A stretch of 64,000 nt of DNA, taken from the NCBI RefSeq assembly GCF_011492965.1, contig NZ_CP045121.1:62001-126000 (forward strand), in the 5' to 3' direction. This document shows positions 26,304 to 35,249 of this stretch, piece by piece. Under the pieces are notes generated by a model that worked only from the letters and a program-made list of their open reading frames with translations, did no database searches and was not told the origin of the DNA. The position numbers and the translations under genes are program-made. The stretch's first letter is position 1, and each line of letters opens with the position of its first letter. This DNA is from Rubrobacter marinus. Lineage in GTDB: Bacteria > Actinomycetota > Rubrobacteria > Rubrobacterales > Rubrobacteraceae.

Positions 26304-26636
26304 GCGACGGCGAGGAGAGCCCGAACGGCGATCTTCTTCGCGCTGGCTTACGGGATCTCCTGGTCGCTTAAGCTCCCGATCGTCCCCGCGGTGCTCGCCC
26401 ACGGCGCGTTCGGCCTCACGGCGGGGTCTCTGGTCCCGATCCTGCCGCTCCCCGCCGGAGACGACGCCGGCGGACGGGCCGCGTCGGTGGGGGCCGAAGG
26501 GCCGGTGCCTTTCGCGATCTTCACCGCCCTCCTCGGCGCACTGCTCCGGGGCTCCAACCTCTCCTACCGCCGTCCCCCGGCCAGGACGGCTTGGCGGGGA
26601 GAACGCTTGTGTATACACGGAGCATTCCGGGTATGA
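26304..26636 (+). pseudogene. remnant of a CPBP-type intramembrane protease
   Basis: The open frame reads FFALAYGISW, the first helix of CPBP/CaaX-type proteases, then within a few residues VLAHGAFGLTAGSL, their last conserved helix with the active-site His. The central Glu-Glu-x-x-x-Arg helix is absent. The rest of the frame to the TGA at 26634 is not CPBP-like. I read it as a gene with a large internal deletion. No convincing ribosome site precedes it. Confidence 0.45.
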
Positions 26637-26685
26637 TTTATGCGTTGTGGCAGATGAATAGAAGGCGAATACCGAGGAGGAGATT

Positions 26686-27120
26686 GTGGCTAATGTAGAG
26701 CGCAACGCGCACGTGGAGTGGAGCGGCGACCTGATGTCGGGCAACGGCACGGTGTCGGAGGGCAGCGGCGTGCTGAGCAATTCGCCGGTAACCTTTGCGG
26801 CGCGCACCCAGCAGCCCGAGGGGAAGACGAGCCCCGAGGAGCTCATCGCCTCCGCGCACGCGACCTGTTACGCGATGGCGCTCTCTCACACGCTGGCCGA
26901 GGGGGGCAACGCGCCCGAGAGCCTCACGGTCGACGCCGTCTGCGTCCTCGACGACTCGCAGCTCAAGATCACGACGGTCGACCTGAACGTGCAGGGCAAC
27001 GTGCCCGGCATGAGCCAGGACGACTTCGAGAACGCCGCCCGCCAGGCAGAGCAGATCTGCCCGGTCTCGAACGCCCTCAGGGGCAACGTGGAGATCCGGC
27101 TGAACCCGACCCTCGCCTAG
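26686..27120 (+). CDS. OsmC/Ohr-type peroxiredoxin
   Basis: A 144-residue OsmC-family thiol peroxidase that reduces organic hydroperoxides. The two catalytic cysteines are C61 (AHATCYAMAL) and C125 (QICPVSNAL), with the usual Glu51 between strands. The N-terminal region matches the OsmC rather than the Ohr subgroup. GTG 26686 follows GAGGAG. The reductant, often lipoylated protein, is not encoded here. A hairpin terminator follows the gene. Confidence 0.92.
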   Translation: MANVERNAHVEWSGDLMSGNGTVSEGSGVLSNSPVTFAARTQQPEGKTSPEELIASAHATCYAMALSHTLAEGGNAPESLTVDAVCVLDDSQLKITTVDLNVQGNVPGMSQDDFENAARQAEQICPVSNALRGNVEIRLNPTLA

Positions 27121-27156
27121 AAACCTGGTTCGCTGAAGGGGGAGATCCCCTTTCGG

Positions 27157-27190
27157 AGGCGCCCGTGGGGGGTATCCCCCGCGGGCGTCT
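27157..27190 (+). terminator. hairpin terminator after the OsmC gene
   Basis: A 15-pair stem with wobble pairs (27157-27171 with 27176-27190) and a 4-base loop, starting 37 bases after the OsmC stop. Only a weak T-rich tail follows. Confidence 0.6.
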
Positions 27191-27278
27191 TCGCGTTTCG
27201 CCCCGTCGGGGGCGCGTGGCGTCGTAGAATGGTGGACGGTTTCGCGAGGTCGGCGCAGGTGCGTGCGGCGGAAGGGTT

Positions 27279-27737
27279 GTGGATGTGAGCGATTTCTTCG
27301 AGAACCTGTTCAACCACGTGCACAGCGCGACGACGCACTTCCCCATAGCGCTGCTCTTCGTCAGCGTGGGCATGGACTATTTCGCGGGCAAGAGGCCGGG
27401 GCTGCGCTCCGGGGCCTGGCTGCTGCTCGTCCTCGGGACGCTCGGCACGATAGCGGCGACGGTGACGGGCCTCGTGGCGCACCTGGCGTACGAGGACGAC
27501 TCGGTCCTCCTCTCCGTGATAGACCGCCACCAGTACCTGGGCTTCGCGACGACGGCCCTCTTCGTCGGGCTGACGGCGTGGCGCTGGCGTTCGATGCGCC
27601 GGGGCGGCGACGCCGGCGGGACGCGCGCCTACCTCGTCGTGGCGCTCGCGGGGCTCGCCGTGCTCGGCCTGACGGGTTTTCTCGGGGGGAACTTGCTCAT
27701 GGAGTGGGGCATCGGGGTCAAGGGCGTCACCCGGTAG
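27279..27737 (+). CDS. DUF2231-type membrane protein
   Basis: A 152-residue protein with four hydrophobic segments. The N-terminal HSATTHFPIALLFVSVG is the DUF2231 hallmark (H-P-x-x-x-F-P-I-A-L), followed by GxxA...GxxH patterns in the second and fourth helices. These proteins resemble heme-binding-type bundles, but their role is unknown. The start is GTG-type at 27279. The M20D hydrolase begins 33 bases downstream on the same strand, so the two may be cotranscribed. Confidence 0.75.
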   Translation: MDVSDFFENLFNHVHSATTHFPIALLFVSVGMDYFAGKRPGLRSGAWLLLVLGTLGTIAATVTGLVAHLAYEDDSVLLSVIDRHQYLGFATTALFVGLTAWRWRSMRRGGDAGGTRAYLVVALAGLAVLGLTGFLGGNLLMEWGIGVKGVTR

Positions 27738-27769
27738 GACAAGCACGTAAGAAGCAGAGAGGAGGCTAC

Positions 27770-28948
27770 ATGGACGTGGCCCAGGGGTTCAAAGGACTGG
27801 TAGACGAGGTTCGGGGGAGCTTCGGCGAGGAAATCGTCGCGCTCAGGCGCGACATCCACCGCGAGCCCGAGCTCGGCTTCGACACCGAAAAGACCGCCGG
27901 GAAGGTCCTCGCGGCGCTCGAAGGCCTGCCGCTGGAGATCCAGACCGGCGTCGCGCAGAACGGCATCGTGGCGACGCTGGAGGGGGCGGGGGACGGGCCC
28001 ACGATCGCCCTGCGCGCCGACATGGACGCCCTCCCGATCCACGAGGAGACGGGCCTGCCCTTCGCCTCCGGCACGGACGGCAAGATGCACGCCTGCGGCC
28101 ACGACGGACACACGAGCATGCTCGTGGGTGCGGCGAAGGCCCTCTCGGGGATGCGCGAGGGGCTCAACGGGACCGTCAAGTTCGTCTTCCAGCCCGCCGA
28201 GGAGGGCGGCGGAGGAGGAAAGGTCATGGTCGAGGAGGGGGTCGCCGAAGGGGTGGACCAGATCTTCGCGCTCCACCTGTGGCCCGGGCTGCCGTTCGGG
28301 ACGGCGGCGACGAAGGCCGGCCCGATCATGGCCGCCGCGGACAAGTTCGAGCTGGAGATCAAGGGCACGGGCGGGCACGGCGCGATGCCCCACCTCGCGG
28401 CCGACGCCATCGTCGTCGCGGCGCACGTCGCCACGGCGCTCCAGACGATCGTCTCCCGCGAGGCCGACCCCGTGCAGCCGGCGGTCGTGACCATAGGGGA
28501 GATCGGGGCGGGGACCGCCTTCAACATCATCCCCGAGACGGCGCGCATGGGCGGCACGGTGCGCACGATCGACGACGACCTCCGGCACAGGATCCCGGAG
28601 CGCATGGAGAGCCTCGTGAAGGGCCTGGCCGGCGGGATGCGCGCCGACGCCGAGCTCGACTACACCTTCTCCTACCCCGTCACCCGCAACGACCCGGAGG
28701 CCGCGGCCCTGGCCCTGAGGGTCGCGGCCTCGCTCTTCGGGGAGGACCGGGCCGCCGAGCCCGCCTATCCCTCGATGGGCGGCGAGGACTTCGCGTTCTT
28801 TCTGGAGAAGCTGCCCGGCGCCTACGTCTGGCTCGGCGTCGGCGACGTCTCTGGCCTCCACACCCCGCAGTTCGCCTTCGACGAGGAGATCCTGCCGCGG
28901 GGCGCCGCACTCCTGACGGCGATCGCGCTCGAAGCCCTCTCCGGCTAG
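27770..28948 (+). CDS. M20D family amidohydrolase (hippurate / IAA-amino acid hydrolase-like)
   Basis: A 392-residue metal-dependent amidase. ADMDALP (about residues 83-89) and ACGHDGH (108-114, metal ligands C109 and H111) are typical, as is the catalytic PAEEG (143-147). The dimerisation domain carries GxGGHGAMPH. Such enzymes cleave N-acyl amino acids, for example hippurate or indoleacetyl-amino acids, in the cytoplasm. ATG 27770 follows GAGAGGAGG. Length and motifs are complete. The natural substrate cannot be told. Confidence 0.92.
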   Translation: MDVAQGFKGLVDEVRGSFGEEIVALRRDIHREPELGFDTEKTAGKVLAALEGLPLEIQTGVAQNGIVATLEGAGDGPTIALRADMDALPIHEETGLPFASGTDGKMHACGHDGHTSMLVGAAKALSGMREGLNGTVKFVFQPAEEGGGGGKVMVEEGVAEGVDQIFALHLWPGLPFGTAATKAGPIMAAADKFELEIKGTGGHGAMPHLAADAIVVAAHVATALQTIVSREADPVQPAVVTIGEIGAGTAFNIIPETARMGGTVRTIDDDLRHRIPERMESLVKGLAGGMRADAELDYTFSYPVTRNDPEAAALALRVAASLFGEDRAAEPAYPSMGGEDFAFFLEKLPGAYVWLGVGDVSGLHTPQFAFDEEILPRGAALLTAIALEALSG

Positions 28949-28961
28949 GCCCGCCCGGCCC

Positions 28962-29708
28962 CTAACCTTCCCGCAGGCCGCTGACCCGCAGGGCCTCCTC
29001 CAGCATGGCGACCTCGGCGGCGTCGCCTTCGAGCCCTGCGTAGCGGCGCCCGAGGACGCTGGCCCAGCGGATGGAGGGGTGGACGAGGGCCGCGACCGCG
29101 ACCTCCCCTCCGGGGACGGAGGGGAAGCGCGCGTTCGGGATGAGGGGGCGACCGGCCTCATCGAGGGCCTTGAGCGAGGCGGCCCTCAGCCACGGGGCGA
29201 GGTCCCCGGAGAGCGGGGCGAGGACGGCGGGGACGTAGCTGCCTAGAGTGAGGACCAGGCGTGGCTTCTGGGCCCGCAGTTGCTCCCCCAGGAACTCCCT
29301 GCACCGCTCGACGAAGCCGGGGTCGCGCGATCCCGGGAACCGCCCGGTGTTCCGCGAGCCGGCGCGCAGGCCCACGTACGCGTTCGTGAAGAAGCACCGC
29401 TCCGGCCCGACCCCCACGCGGGCGAGCAGGGCGAGGAGGTTGCGCCACGTCGGCCCCCTGGTGCTCTCGCCGCGTTCCGCCACGAAGCGCCGGTAGCCCG
29501 CCTCCGAGTAGAAGTCGTGGCCGAGCACCATCACGCCGCCGATGGGCATGGGCGGCGGGGCCCCGTCGGGCTGCCACAGGCCCGTGCCGCCGGGGAAGAA
29601 CGCGGTGCCGGGGAGCTTCTCCGGCACGGGGACCACCCCTTCGGGGTACGGCTCGACCGTCCCCAGGAGCTCGAAGAGACGCTCGACGGGGTGGCGCCCA
29701 TACCGCAT
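28962..29708 (-). CDS. uracil-DNA glycosylase superfamily protein
   Basis: A 248-residue protein with a UDG-like fold: GGVMVLGHDFYS takes the place of the water-activating loop, FFTNAYVGLR follows, LVLTLGSYV lies in the core, and ALVHPSIRW is the His-Pro-Ser loop near the C-terminus. The first loop differs from family 1-4 UDGs (usually GEAPG or GQDPY), so it is either a divergent glycosylase or a relative with another role. It converges on the M20D gene with only 13 bases between, and the YIP1-type gene lies 7 bases upstream. Confidence 0.7.
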   Translation of the reverse strand: MRYGRHPVERLFELLGTVEPYPEGVVPVPEKLPGTAFFPGGTGLWQPDGAPPPMPIGGVMVLGHDFYSEAGYRRFVAERGESTRGPTWRNLLALLARVGVGPERCFFTNAYVGLRAGSRNTGRFPGSRDPGFVERCREFLGEQLRAQKPRLVLTLGSYVPAVLAPLSGDLAPWLRAASLKALDEAGRPLIPNARFPSVPGGEVAVAALVHPSIRWASVLGRRYAGLEGDAAEVAMLEEALRVSGLREG

Positions 29709-29715
29709 CGCTCCC

Positions 29716-30302
29716 TCAGCTTCCGGGCGGGTTGACGAGAAGCTCGCGGGCCTCGTCCGGGCCGGTGAGGAGCAGCAGGATCAGGAGCACCGCCCCCAGC
29801 GGGATGAGGGCCGCGGCCGCGGCGCGCTTCCAGCCTATAAACAGCACCTCCTTCACGGCCACGGCGGCGACGTAGAGGCCGTAGGGGACGGCGACGATGG
29901 GGGCGAGGGGGAGCCAGAGCACCAGCCCTATCGCCGAGGCGTAGCCCAAAGCCCGGAAGACGGGGCCGAACTTGCGGCGGGAGGGGGCGCCGTCGAGGAT
30001 CGTGAGGACGAGGGCCGCGAGCCCCGCGACGAGCAGGGGCCCGAGGACGAGCGAGACCGCGAGCCCCGCGAGCGCGGCGTAGAGGAGGCCGTAGTTGAAC
30101 TCGAAGAGCCATATCTCCTGCAGAAGCTCCCCGAGGAGGAGGTTGAGGTAGAGGACGGCCGAGGAGAAGAGCGCCGGCCTGAGCCAGCCGCCGTCCGGGT
30201 CGAGCCTGCGGAAGAAGCGTCCCGGGGCGAGCCAGACCTCCCGCGCGACGTCCCGGAAGCCCTCCGGAGAGTGGAAGCCCGAACCCCTCCCTCCCCGAGC
30301 AC
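29716..30302 (-). CDS. YIP1-family membrane protein, frameshifted
   Basis: Starting at GTG 30302 (LGEGG...), the frame moves near 30275. From there it reads GFHSPEGFRDVAREVWLAPGRFF and continues to the stop at 29716. A missing G in the GGGG run explains the shift. The restored protein of about 195 residues has a short cytoplasmic N-terminus and five hydrophobic segments, typical of YIP1-domain proteins of unknown role in bacteria. It follows the DUF4097 gene closely on the same strand. Confidence 0.62.
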
Positions 30303-30372
30303 CGGCTACTCGCCCCCTCGGGGTCGCCCTCGCGCGCGACCCCGCCCACCCGGGCCTCCAGGGCGAGCTCCC

Positions 30373-31220
30373 TCACGTCCTCCGGGGGACCCTCACGGCG
30401 ATGGAGCCCGTCTCGACGAGCAGCCGGCCCCCACCGGCGAAGCGGCCGAGAAGCTCGGCGCTCCCGGCCTCCACCCGCGCCTCCAGGATGCCGACGACGA
30501 GGTCGCGCAGGATCAGGTCGCCCGAGCCGACGGAGAGCTCGACGTTCCCCGTCTCCGTGCTTATCCCCTCGACCGCGACGTCTCCCTGGGGAGCATCGAC
30601 CGTCACGGAGCCCCGCACGTCCCTCACCGCCACGTCCCCCATCTCCGCCGTCACCCCGACGCTGTCGGCGACGCCCGCTATCTCCACGTCCCCCTCGGCC
30701 GACTCGACCTCGACCCTGCTGCCCACGGGCACCCGGAGGGAGTAGTCGACCCCCGTGCCGCGGCCCCCGTCCGAGGAGATCTCCAGGGTGGAGCCCTCCC
30801 GCGCGACGTCCACGGCGACCCCGGAGGCGTTCTCCCTCGCGGCGGACGGGTCGGAGCCGCGGGCGTACCTCTCGGCCGAGATCTCCACGGTCTCCGCCTC
30901 CGCCCCCTCGATGCGGACCTGCCCCGGCCCGTTCGTCAGGCGCACGAGGGCTCGGGCCCGAGGCGACGGAGTCCTCGAAGGGGCTGGTCCCCCGGTCTGG
31001 TCCCCGTACCAGCGCCACAGCAGCACCCCGCCGACCGCGAGCGCGACGAGGAGGAGCCCGACCACGGGCAACACGAGGCCTCGCGGCTGGGAGAGGGCGC
31101 CCCGTCTCCTGCCCTCTGCGGCTGAACCTCGTCCTCGGCGCGCCGCCCTTCGCCGGGAGGTTCCGACCGTTCCCCGCGGGGCGCGTCGCGCCGCTCGTCC
31201 TCGCGCCCGGTCGGGCTCAT
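30373..31220 (-). CDS. membrane-anchored DUF4097 beta-repeat protein, frameshifted
   Basis: ATG 31220 starts a charged N-terminus (SPTGREDERRDAPRG). The frame shifts near 31117, where one G is missing from GGGG. It then encodes a hydrophobic anchor (GLVLPVVGLLLVALAVGGVLLW) and a series of short beta repeats of the DUF4097 (adhesin-like) type: VEVESAEGDVEIAGV, VTAEMGDVAVRDVRG, VTVDAPQGDVAVEG. The frame stops at 30373, but a further missing C there would extend the protein to about 30306, next to the YIP1 start. The domain probably lies outside the membrane; role unknown. Confidence 0.68.
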
Positions 31221-31306
31221 GCCCGGTTCTCCGGGCGCGGGCGACAGGGGCGGCTCGGGGCGTGCTCTGGGAGTCGGTGGTGGGCGCGGGCCTCACCGGG
31301 GCTGCT

Positions 31307-31690
31307 CTACGGCTCGATGCGGCCGTAGACGTCATCGAGGCGGACGATGTCGTCCTCGTCGAAGAGGCCGAAGGAGATCTCCAGGATCCTCGCCGGCTCG
31401 TCCCCGGCGCAGGAGAGACGGTGCACCGTCCCGCGCGGGATAAAGATCTTCTCCTCCGGATCGGGGTCGAGGACCTCCTCGCCGATCTCGACCCGGATGC
31501 CCGGGTCGAGCACCACCCAGAGCTCGTCGCGTCCGTGGTGGTACTGGCGCGAGAGCATCCCGCCCGGCTCGACGGTAATGATCTTGACCGTGCAGGGGAG
31601 GTTGTGGGTGTACTGCTCGAACCTCCCCCAGGGCTTGTCTACCTTTACCGAAGGCGGCCTGTCGTCCACTCGATACGTCTCCTCGTTCAT
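31307..31690 (-). CDS. cupin, mannose-6-phosphate isomerase type II-like
   Basis: A 127-residue single-domain cupin resembling the isomerase domain of type II mannose-6-phosphate isomerase/GDP-mannose pyrophosphorylase. It starts with KPWGRFEQY, then the metal-binding cupin motif SRQYHHGRDELWVVL (His-His, Glu), and IPRGTVHRL in the second motif. It probably interconverts mannose-6-phosphate and fructose-6-phosphate or a related sugar phosphate. ATG 31690 gives the family start. The same frame remains open into the LLM gene upstream, but that link is an artefact of a frameshift in the LLM gene. Confidence 0.87.
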   Translation of the reverse strand: MNEETYRVDDRPPSVKVDKPWGRFEQYTHNLPCTVKIITVEPGGMLSRQYHHGRDELWVVLDPGIRVEIGEEVLDPDPEEKIFIPRGTVHRLSCAGDEPARILEISFGLFDEDDIVRLDDVYGRIEP

Positions 31691-31831
31691 GGCCGGGCAG
31701 TTTACCGCATCGCGCGTCGTTTGAAACACGAAAAACCCGCGAAGCAGCCGCCCGAGGAGGGCCGGCCTCGCGCCGCGAGGTCGCCGGGCACTAGAATGAC
31801 CTCCACGCCAACCGCTGAAGAGGAGGAGCTC

Positions 31832-32199
31832 GTGCCCAAGATCGAGGTAGAGGGAGTAGGCGCTTCCGACGTGCCGGAGGGGAAGAGGCTCGTCCTGGCG
31901 ATAGAGGAGGACGTGGGACTGGACATCCTCCACCGCTGCGGCGCCTACGCCAAGTGCACCACCTGCCGCGTCGAGTTTCTCGAGGGCGAGCCCGAGATGA
32001 TGACGGAGGCCGAGGTCAAGATCCTCGGGGAGAAGAACCTCGTCGGGCAGGTCAGGCTCTCGTGCCAGATTCTCGCGGACCACGACATGAAGGTGCGCGT
32101 CCCCATGACCGTCTCCTCGATGGGCCTCGACGGCCCCGGCAACGCGCCCCAGCCCACCATCACCCCGCCCCCGAGTGGGTGGAGAAGCCCGTCTCCTAG
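31832..32199 (+). CDS. [2Fe-2S] ferredoxin, C-terminus frameshifted
   Basis: About 121 residues. Cluster cysteines are C36, C42, C45 (C-x5-C-x2-C) and C78 in RLSCQI, a plant/vertebrate-type arrangement. GTG 31832 has GAGGAGGAG just upstream and is preferred over ATG 31796. Near 32168 a CCCCC run appears to have lost one C. Restored, the protein ends EWVEKPVS at the TAG of 32199. As read, the frame would run on antisense to the neighbouring LLM gene. It faces the LLM gene tail to tail. Confidence 0.82.
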
Positions 32200-32210
32200 G
32201 AGGCCGCCCC

Positions 32211-33175
32211 TCAGGAGAAGCTCGGGACGACCTCCCTCGCGAAGCGCTCCACCATCGTCGGCTCGTAGGCGACGCGGGCATGTAGACGATAAAGTAGTTG
32301 ACGCCCGCCTCGACCATGGGCCGGAGGCGGGCGATGATCTCCTCCGCGGTCCCGACCATGAACTGCTTCGAGTACTCGTCGTAGGCCATGCCGCCCCGGG
32401 CGAGCTCCGTCGCGCTCACCGGGTCGTCGCCCTCCTCCAACAGGTAGACGTTGACCGAGGTGGAGCGCGTGATCTCCTCGTAGTCTCGCCCGACGTCGTC
32501 GCAGTGGCCCTTCAGGACCGCGAACTTGTGCTTGAGGCGCTCTACGTCGCCGCCGACGTTGCAGGCGTCGCCGTAGCGGGCGACGAGCCTCAGGGTCACC
32601 TTCTCGCCGCCGCCCCCGATCCAGAAAGACGGGTGCGGCACGCTGACGCCCTTGGGCTCGTTTATGGGCCTGTCGAGCTTGTAGTACTCGCCGTCGAACC
32701 GGACCCCGTCCTCCGTCCACATGCGGTGGATGATCTGGCACGCCTCCCGGAAGGCGCGCATCCTCTCACGCGTCTCTGGGAAGCCGTAGCCGTAGGCCCG
32801 CCACTCGTGCTCGTACCAGCCGGCGCCGAGGCCGAAGAGGAGGCGCCCCCGGCTCATGACGTCGACCGTCGAGGCCATCTTCGCGAGGAGGGCGGGGTTC
32901 CGGTAGCCGTTGCAGGTGACCATCTGCCCGATCTTGACCTTCTCGGTGTCGCGGCTGAGGCCGGCGGTCGCGGTCCAGCACTCGAAGACGGTGTTCTGCG
33001 TCGGCTCGGGGACGGTGTGGAAGTGGTCGTAGAGCCAGACGGAGTCGTAGGCCCCGGTGCCCTCGGCGACCCTCGCCACCCGGGTCATCGCCTCGTACTG
33101 CTCGACCGGGTCCTCTATCTCGACGAGGTCCATCCGCCACCCCTGCGGGACGAAGACGCCGAACTCCACGGCCAT
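32211..33175 (-). CDS. LLM-class F420-dependent oxidoreductase, 3' frameshift
   Basis: A luciferase-like TIM-barrel of about 320 residues that should use F420 (or FMN) with a small substrate. Family marks: VEFGVFVPQGW start, SVWLYDHFHTVPEP, KIGQMVTCNGYRNPALLAKMASTVDVMSRGRLLFGLGAGW, and FWIGGGGEKVTLRLVARYGDACNVGG. Near 32280 the frame slips (CCC for CCCC); the true tail is RVAYEPTMVERFAREVVPSFS. Its TIGR-type subgroup cannot be fixed from here. It is one of three LLM genes in the window. Confidence 0.87.
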
Positions 33176-33256
33176 GCCACCCTCCTCCTCTTGAGAATCT
33201 CCTCGCCCGGCATCATACCCGCGCCGGGGGCCCGCTTCCCCCGTTGCGAAATTTAC

Positions 33257-34650
33257 TTAAGGCCAGATCCTGAGCACCCCGTCCGTCCTCCCGGCGGCGA
33301 TGGAGAGCCTGCCGTTCGCGTCCGTGGCGGAGGCGAGGTTCGTCGTGAGCGTGCCGCCGACGGGGAGCTTCCAGGCCTCCTCGGCCCCGTCCGGCGTGCG
33401 CCGCACGGCCGCGAGCCCCGTGCGGAACCTGTCCGGGACGAGCACCTCCCACGAACCGTCGCCGTCGAGGTCGCCGGCGCGGGCGGTGTCGAGGTTGCGG
33501 CTGTAGAGGGTGTGGGTGGTGTAGCCCGGGAGGGTGGCGGAGATCTCCAGGGCGCCCTGCTCGAAGTTCGGCCGGTAGAACTCCAGGACGCCGCCCACGT
33601 GCGGCGTCCTCATGACGGCGAGCTCGACCTCCCCGCCCGGGCCGAAGGGACCGGCGGCGAGGAGGTGGCGCCACTGCATCGGCTCCCCCATAGGGGGGCC
33701 CGCGAGGGCGAGCGCCCCGTCGGTCCGGTAGGCCGAGACCCTGGTGCCCAGGTCCTCGTCGCTCTCGGCGACGGCGAGGAGCTCTTGGCCAGGAGATGCC
33801 TCGAACCACAGGGGCGCCAGGGTCTCGAAGACGCCCCGGGCGCGGGGCGCACCTCGCCGGAGACCTCCGGTTCTCCCGCGTCCCCGTCGAGCAGGGTGAT
33901 GCTCTCCGCCTCGGCCTCGTCCCCGAGGGCGCCGTGCGCGTAACGCGTGGTCGGGCCCGAGGCGACGGCGAGGGTGCCCCTTCGCTGCGCACGGCGCGGG
34001 CGTCCGGGAGCGCCGTCACCCCGGTACCCTCCCCGAGCCCGAGGATAAGCCCCCCTCCTCGTCCACCTCCAGCAGGCCGTTGCCCGCGGGGACCGGGTGG
34101 GTGAGGGGGAGGACCCTTCGGAGGGCGGGACGAGCCGCAGCTTCTCGCCGCTGGAGAGGACGAGCGGCGGGGCCTCGGGCGGCAGCTCGTCCGGCGCGAC
34201 GAGCGAGGGCTCGACCTCCTCCCCCGGGCCCCGGAGCCTGAACGCCTCCAGACGGCCGGTGTTCAGCGCGACCACCCATCCCGTCCCCTCCCCCAGGGGT
34301 ACGCCGACCACCCAAACCGGCTCGCCCCCGAGCTCCACGTCGACCGGGCGCGTCCGGGGCAGGTCGCCGAAGCCCGGCGCCACCCTGTTGCCCGAGGCCT
34401 CGCCGTACGTGTAGCCGTAAGACGGCGCGGGCTCGCGGAGGCCGGGGGACGGGGTGGTGCGCAGGGGGTCTCGCGTCCAGGACGGGGCCGTCGTCGCGGG
34501 CGCGCCCCCGCGGGCTTCGGCGGCGGGCTCGCCCGCGTCCCGGGCGGGGCTCCCGGTCCCCCCGGCGCCGTCGCTCTCCCCCGAGCAGCCCGCGAGGATC
34601 AGGAGGGCGGCGAAGAAAAGGAGCCGTAGCGCGGGGGCTACGCTAGCCCC
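33257..34650 (-). CDS. FG-GAP/VCBS-like lipoprotein, several frameshifts
   Basis: Reading leftward from about 34650, a signal peptide (LRLLFFAALLILAGC, lipobox LAGC) leads into a Ser/Pro/Ala-rich linker. A beta-propeller-like sequence follows: VELGGEPVWVVGVPLGEGTGWVVALNTGRLEAF, later AGDLDGDGSWEVLVPD (an FG-GAP-type calcium loop) and a C-terminal GRLSIAAGRTDGVLRIWP. The coding frame changes at least three times (near 34100, 34020 and 33830), again in G/C runs. No start codon is clear; it probably overlaps the adenosyltransferase end. Predicted to be anchored outside the membrane; role unknown. Confidence 0.6.
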
Positions 34651-35182
34651 TGGAGAGGTCGTGCCGGCCGTCGGCGTTGCGGGCGAGGACGAAGAGAAGG
34701 TCCGAGAGCCTGTTGATGGCTCTCAGGGCGCACGGGTGTCCCTCGGCGTACCCGGCGACGACCAGGCTCCGCTCGGCGCGCCGGACGACGGAGCGGGCGA
34801 CGTCCAGGAGGGAGCCGAGGCGGCTCCCCCCGGGGACCACGAACTCGTTGGGGAGCTCGGTACGGCCGCGCCACCCCTCGAGGGCGTCGTCGAGGTAGCC
34901 GACGTCCCCCTCGTCGACGAAGTTCTGCTCCTTCGGCATCGCCACGTCGCCCATCACGCGGTAGAGGAGGCGCTGGAGGTCCAGGATCAGGGCCACAAAC
35001 TCCTCCGCGCCGGCCCCCGCGGCCTCGGCCCGGGCGAGGCCGAGGAAGGAGCTGGCCTCGTCGATGTCGCCGAGCACGACTATGGGGGCGTCGGCCTTGG
35101 AGAGGCGTCCCGCGCCCAGGAGGGTGGTCGTCCCGTCGTCGCCGCGGCGGGTGGAGATGGGCGGGTTTTCCTTGTCTGCCAT
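34643..35182 (-). CDS. PduO-type cob(I)alamin adenosyltransferase
   Basis: A 179-residue ATP:cob(I)alamin adenosyltransferase that forms adenosylcobalamin. The N-terminal ATP-binding TRRGDDGTTTLLGAGRLSK (residues 11-29), DIDEASSFLGLAR, the long helix with SLLDVARSVVRRAERS, and INRLSDLLFVLAR are all family signatures. PduO-type enzymes act as trimers in the cytoplasm. It is divergent from the AAA+ gene, with the promoters in the intervening 67 bases. It may serve cobalamin-dependent enzymes elsewhere; QueG uses cobalamin too. Confidence 0.95.
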   Translation of the reverse strand: MADKENPPISTRRGDDGTTTLLGAGRLSKADAPIVVLGDIDEASSFLGLARAEAAGAGAEEFVALILDLQRLLYRVMGDVAMPKEQNFVDEGDVGYLDDALEGWRGRTELPNEFVVPGGSRLGSLLDVARSVVRRAERSLVVAGYAEGHPCALRAINRLSDLLFVLARNADGRHDLSRG

Positions 35183-35235
35183 GTTTTGTCCCCCTTGCGC
35201 GGCCTGCCCGGGGCCGTTCCCGCCCCGCGCGATGA

Positions 35236-35241
35236 TAGAAT
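35236..35241 (+). promoter_or_regulatory. candidate -10 for a leaderless AAA+ gene
   Basis: TAGAAT ends 8 bases before GTG 35250. If it is the -10 hexamer, transcription would begin at or beside the GTG, giving a leaderless message, common in actinobacteria. The -35 is not convincing. Confidence 0.4.
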
Positions 35242-35249
35242 CGCCCCTC

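Noticed and set aside
31307..33175. One continuous frame that would fuse the LLM enzyme to the cupin
   Set aside because: The link passes through sequence antisense to the ferredoxin and arises from the frameshift near 32280; the LLM tail and the cupin start each have their own proper ends.
30755..33943. Very long plus-strand open frame (over 1000 codons)
   Set aside because: Antisense to clearly conserved minus-strand genes (cupin, LLM, lipoprotein); its length reflects high G+C. Only the ferredoxin part (31832-32199) is real.
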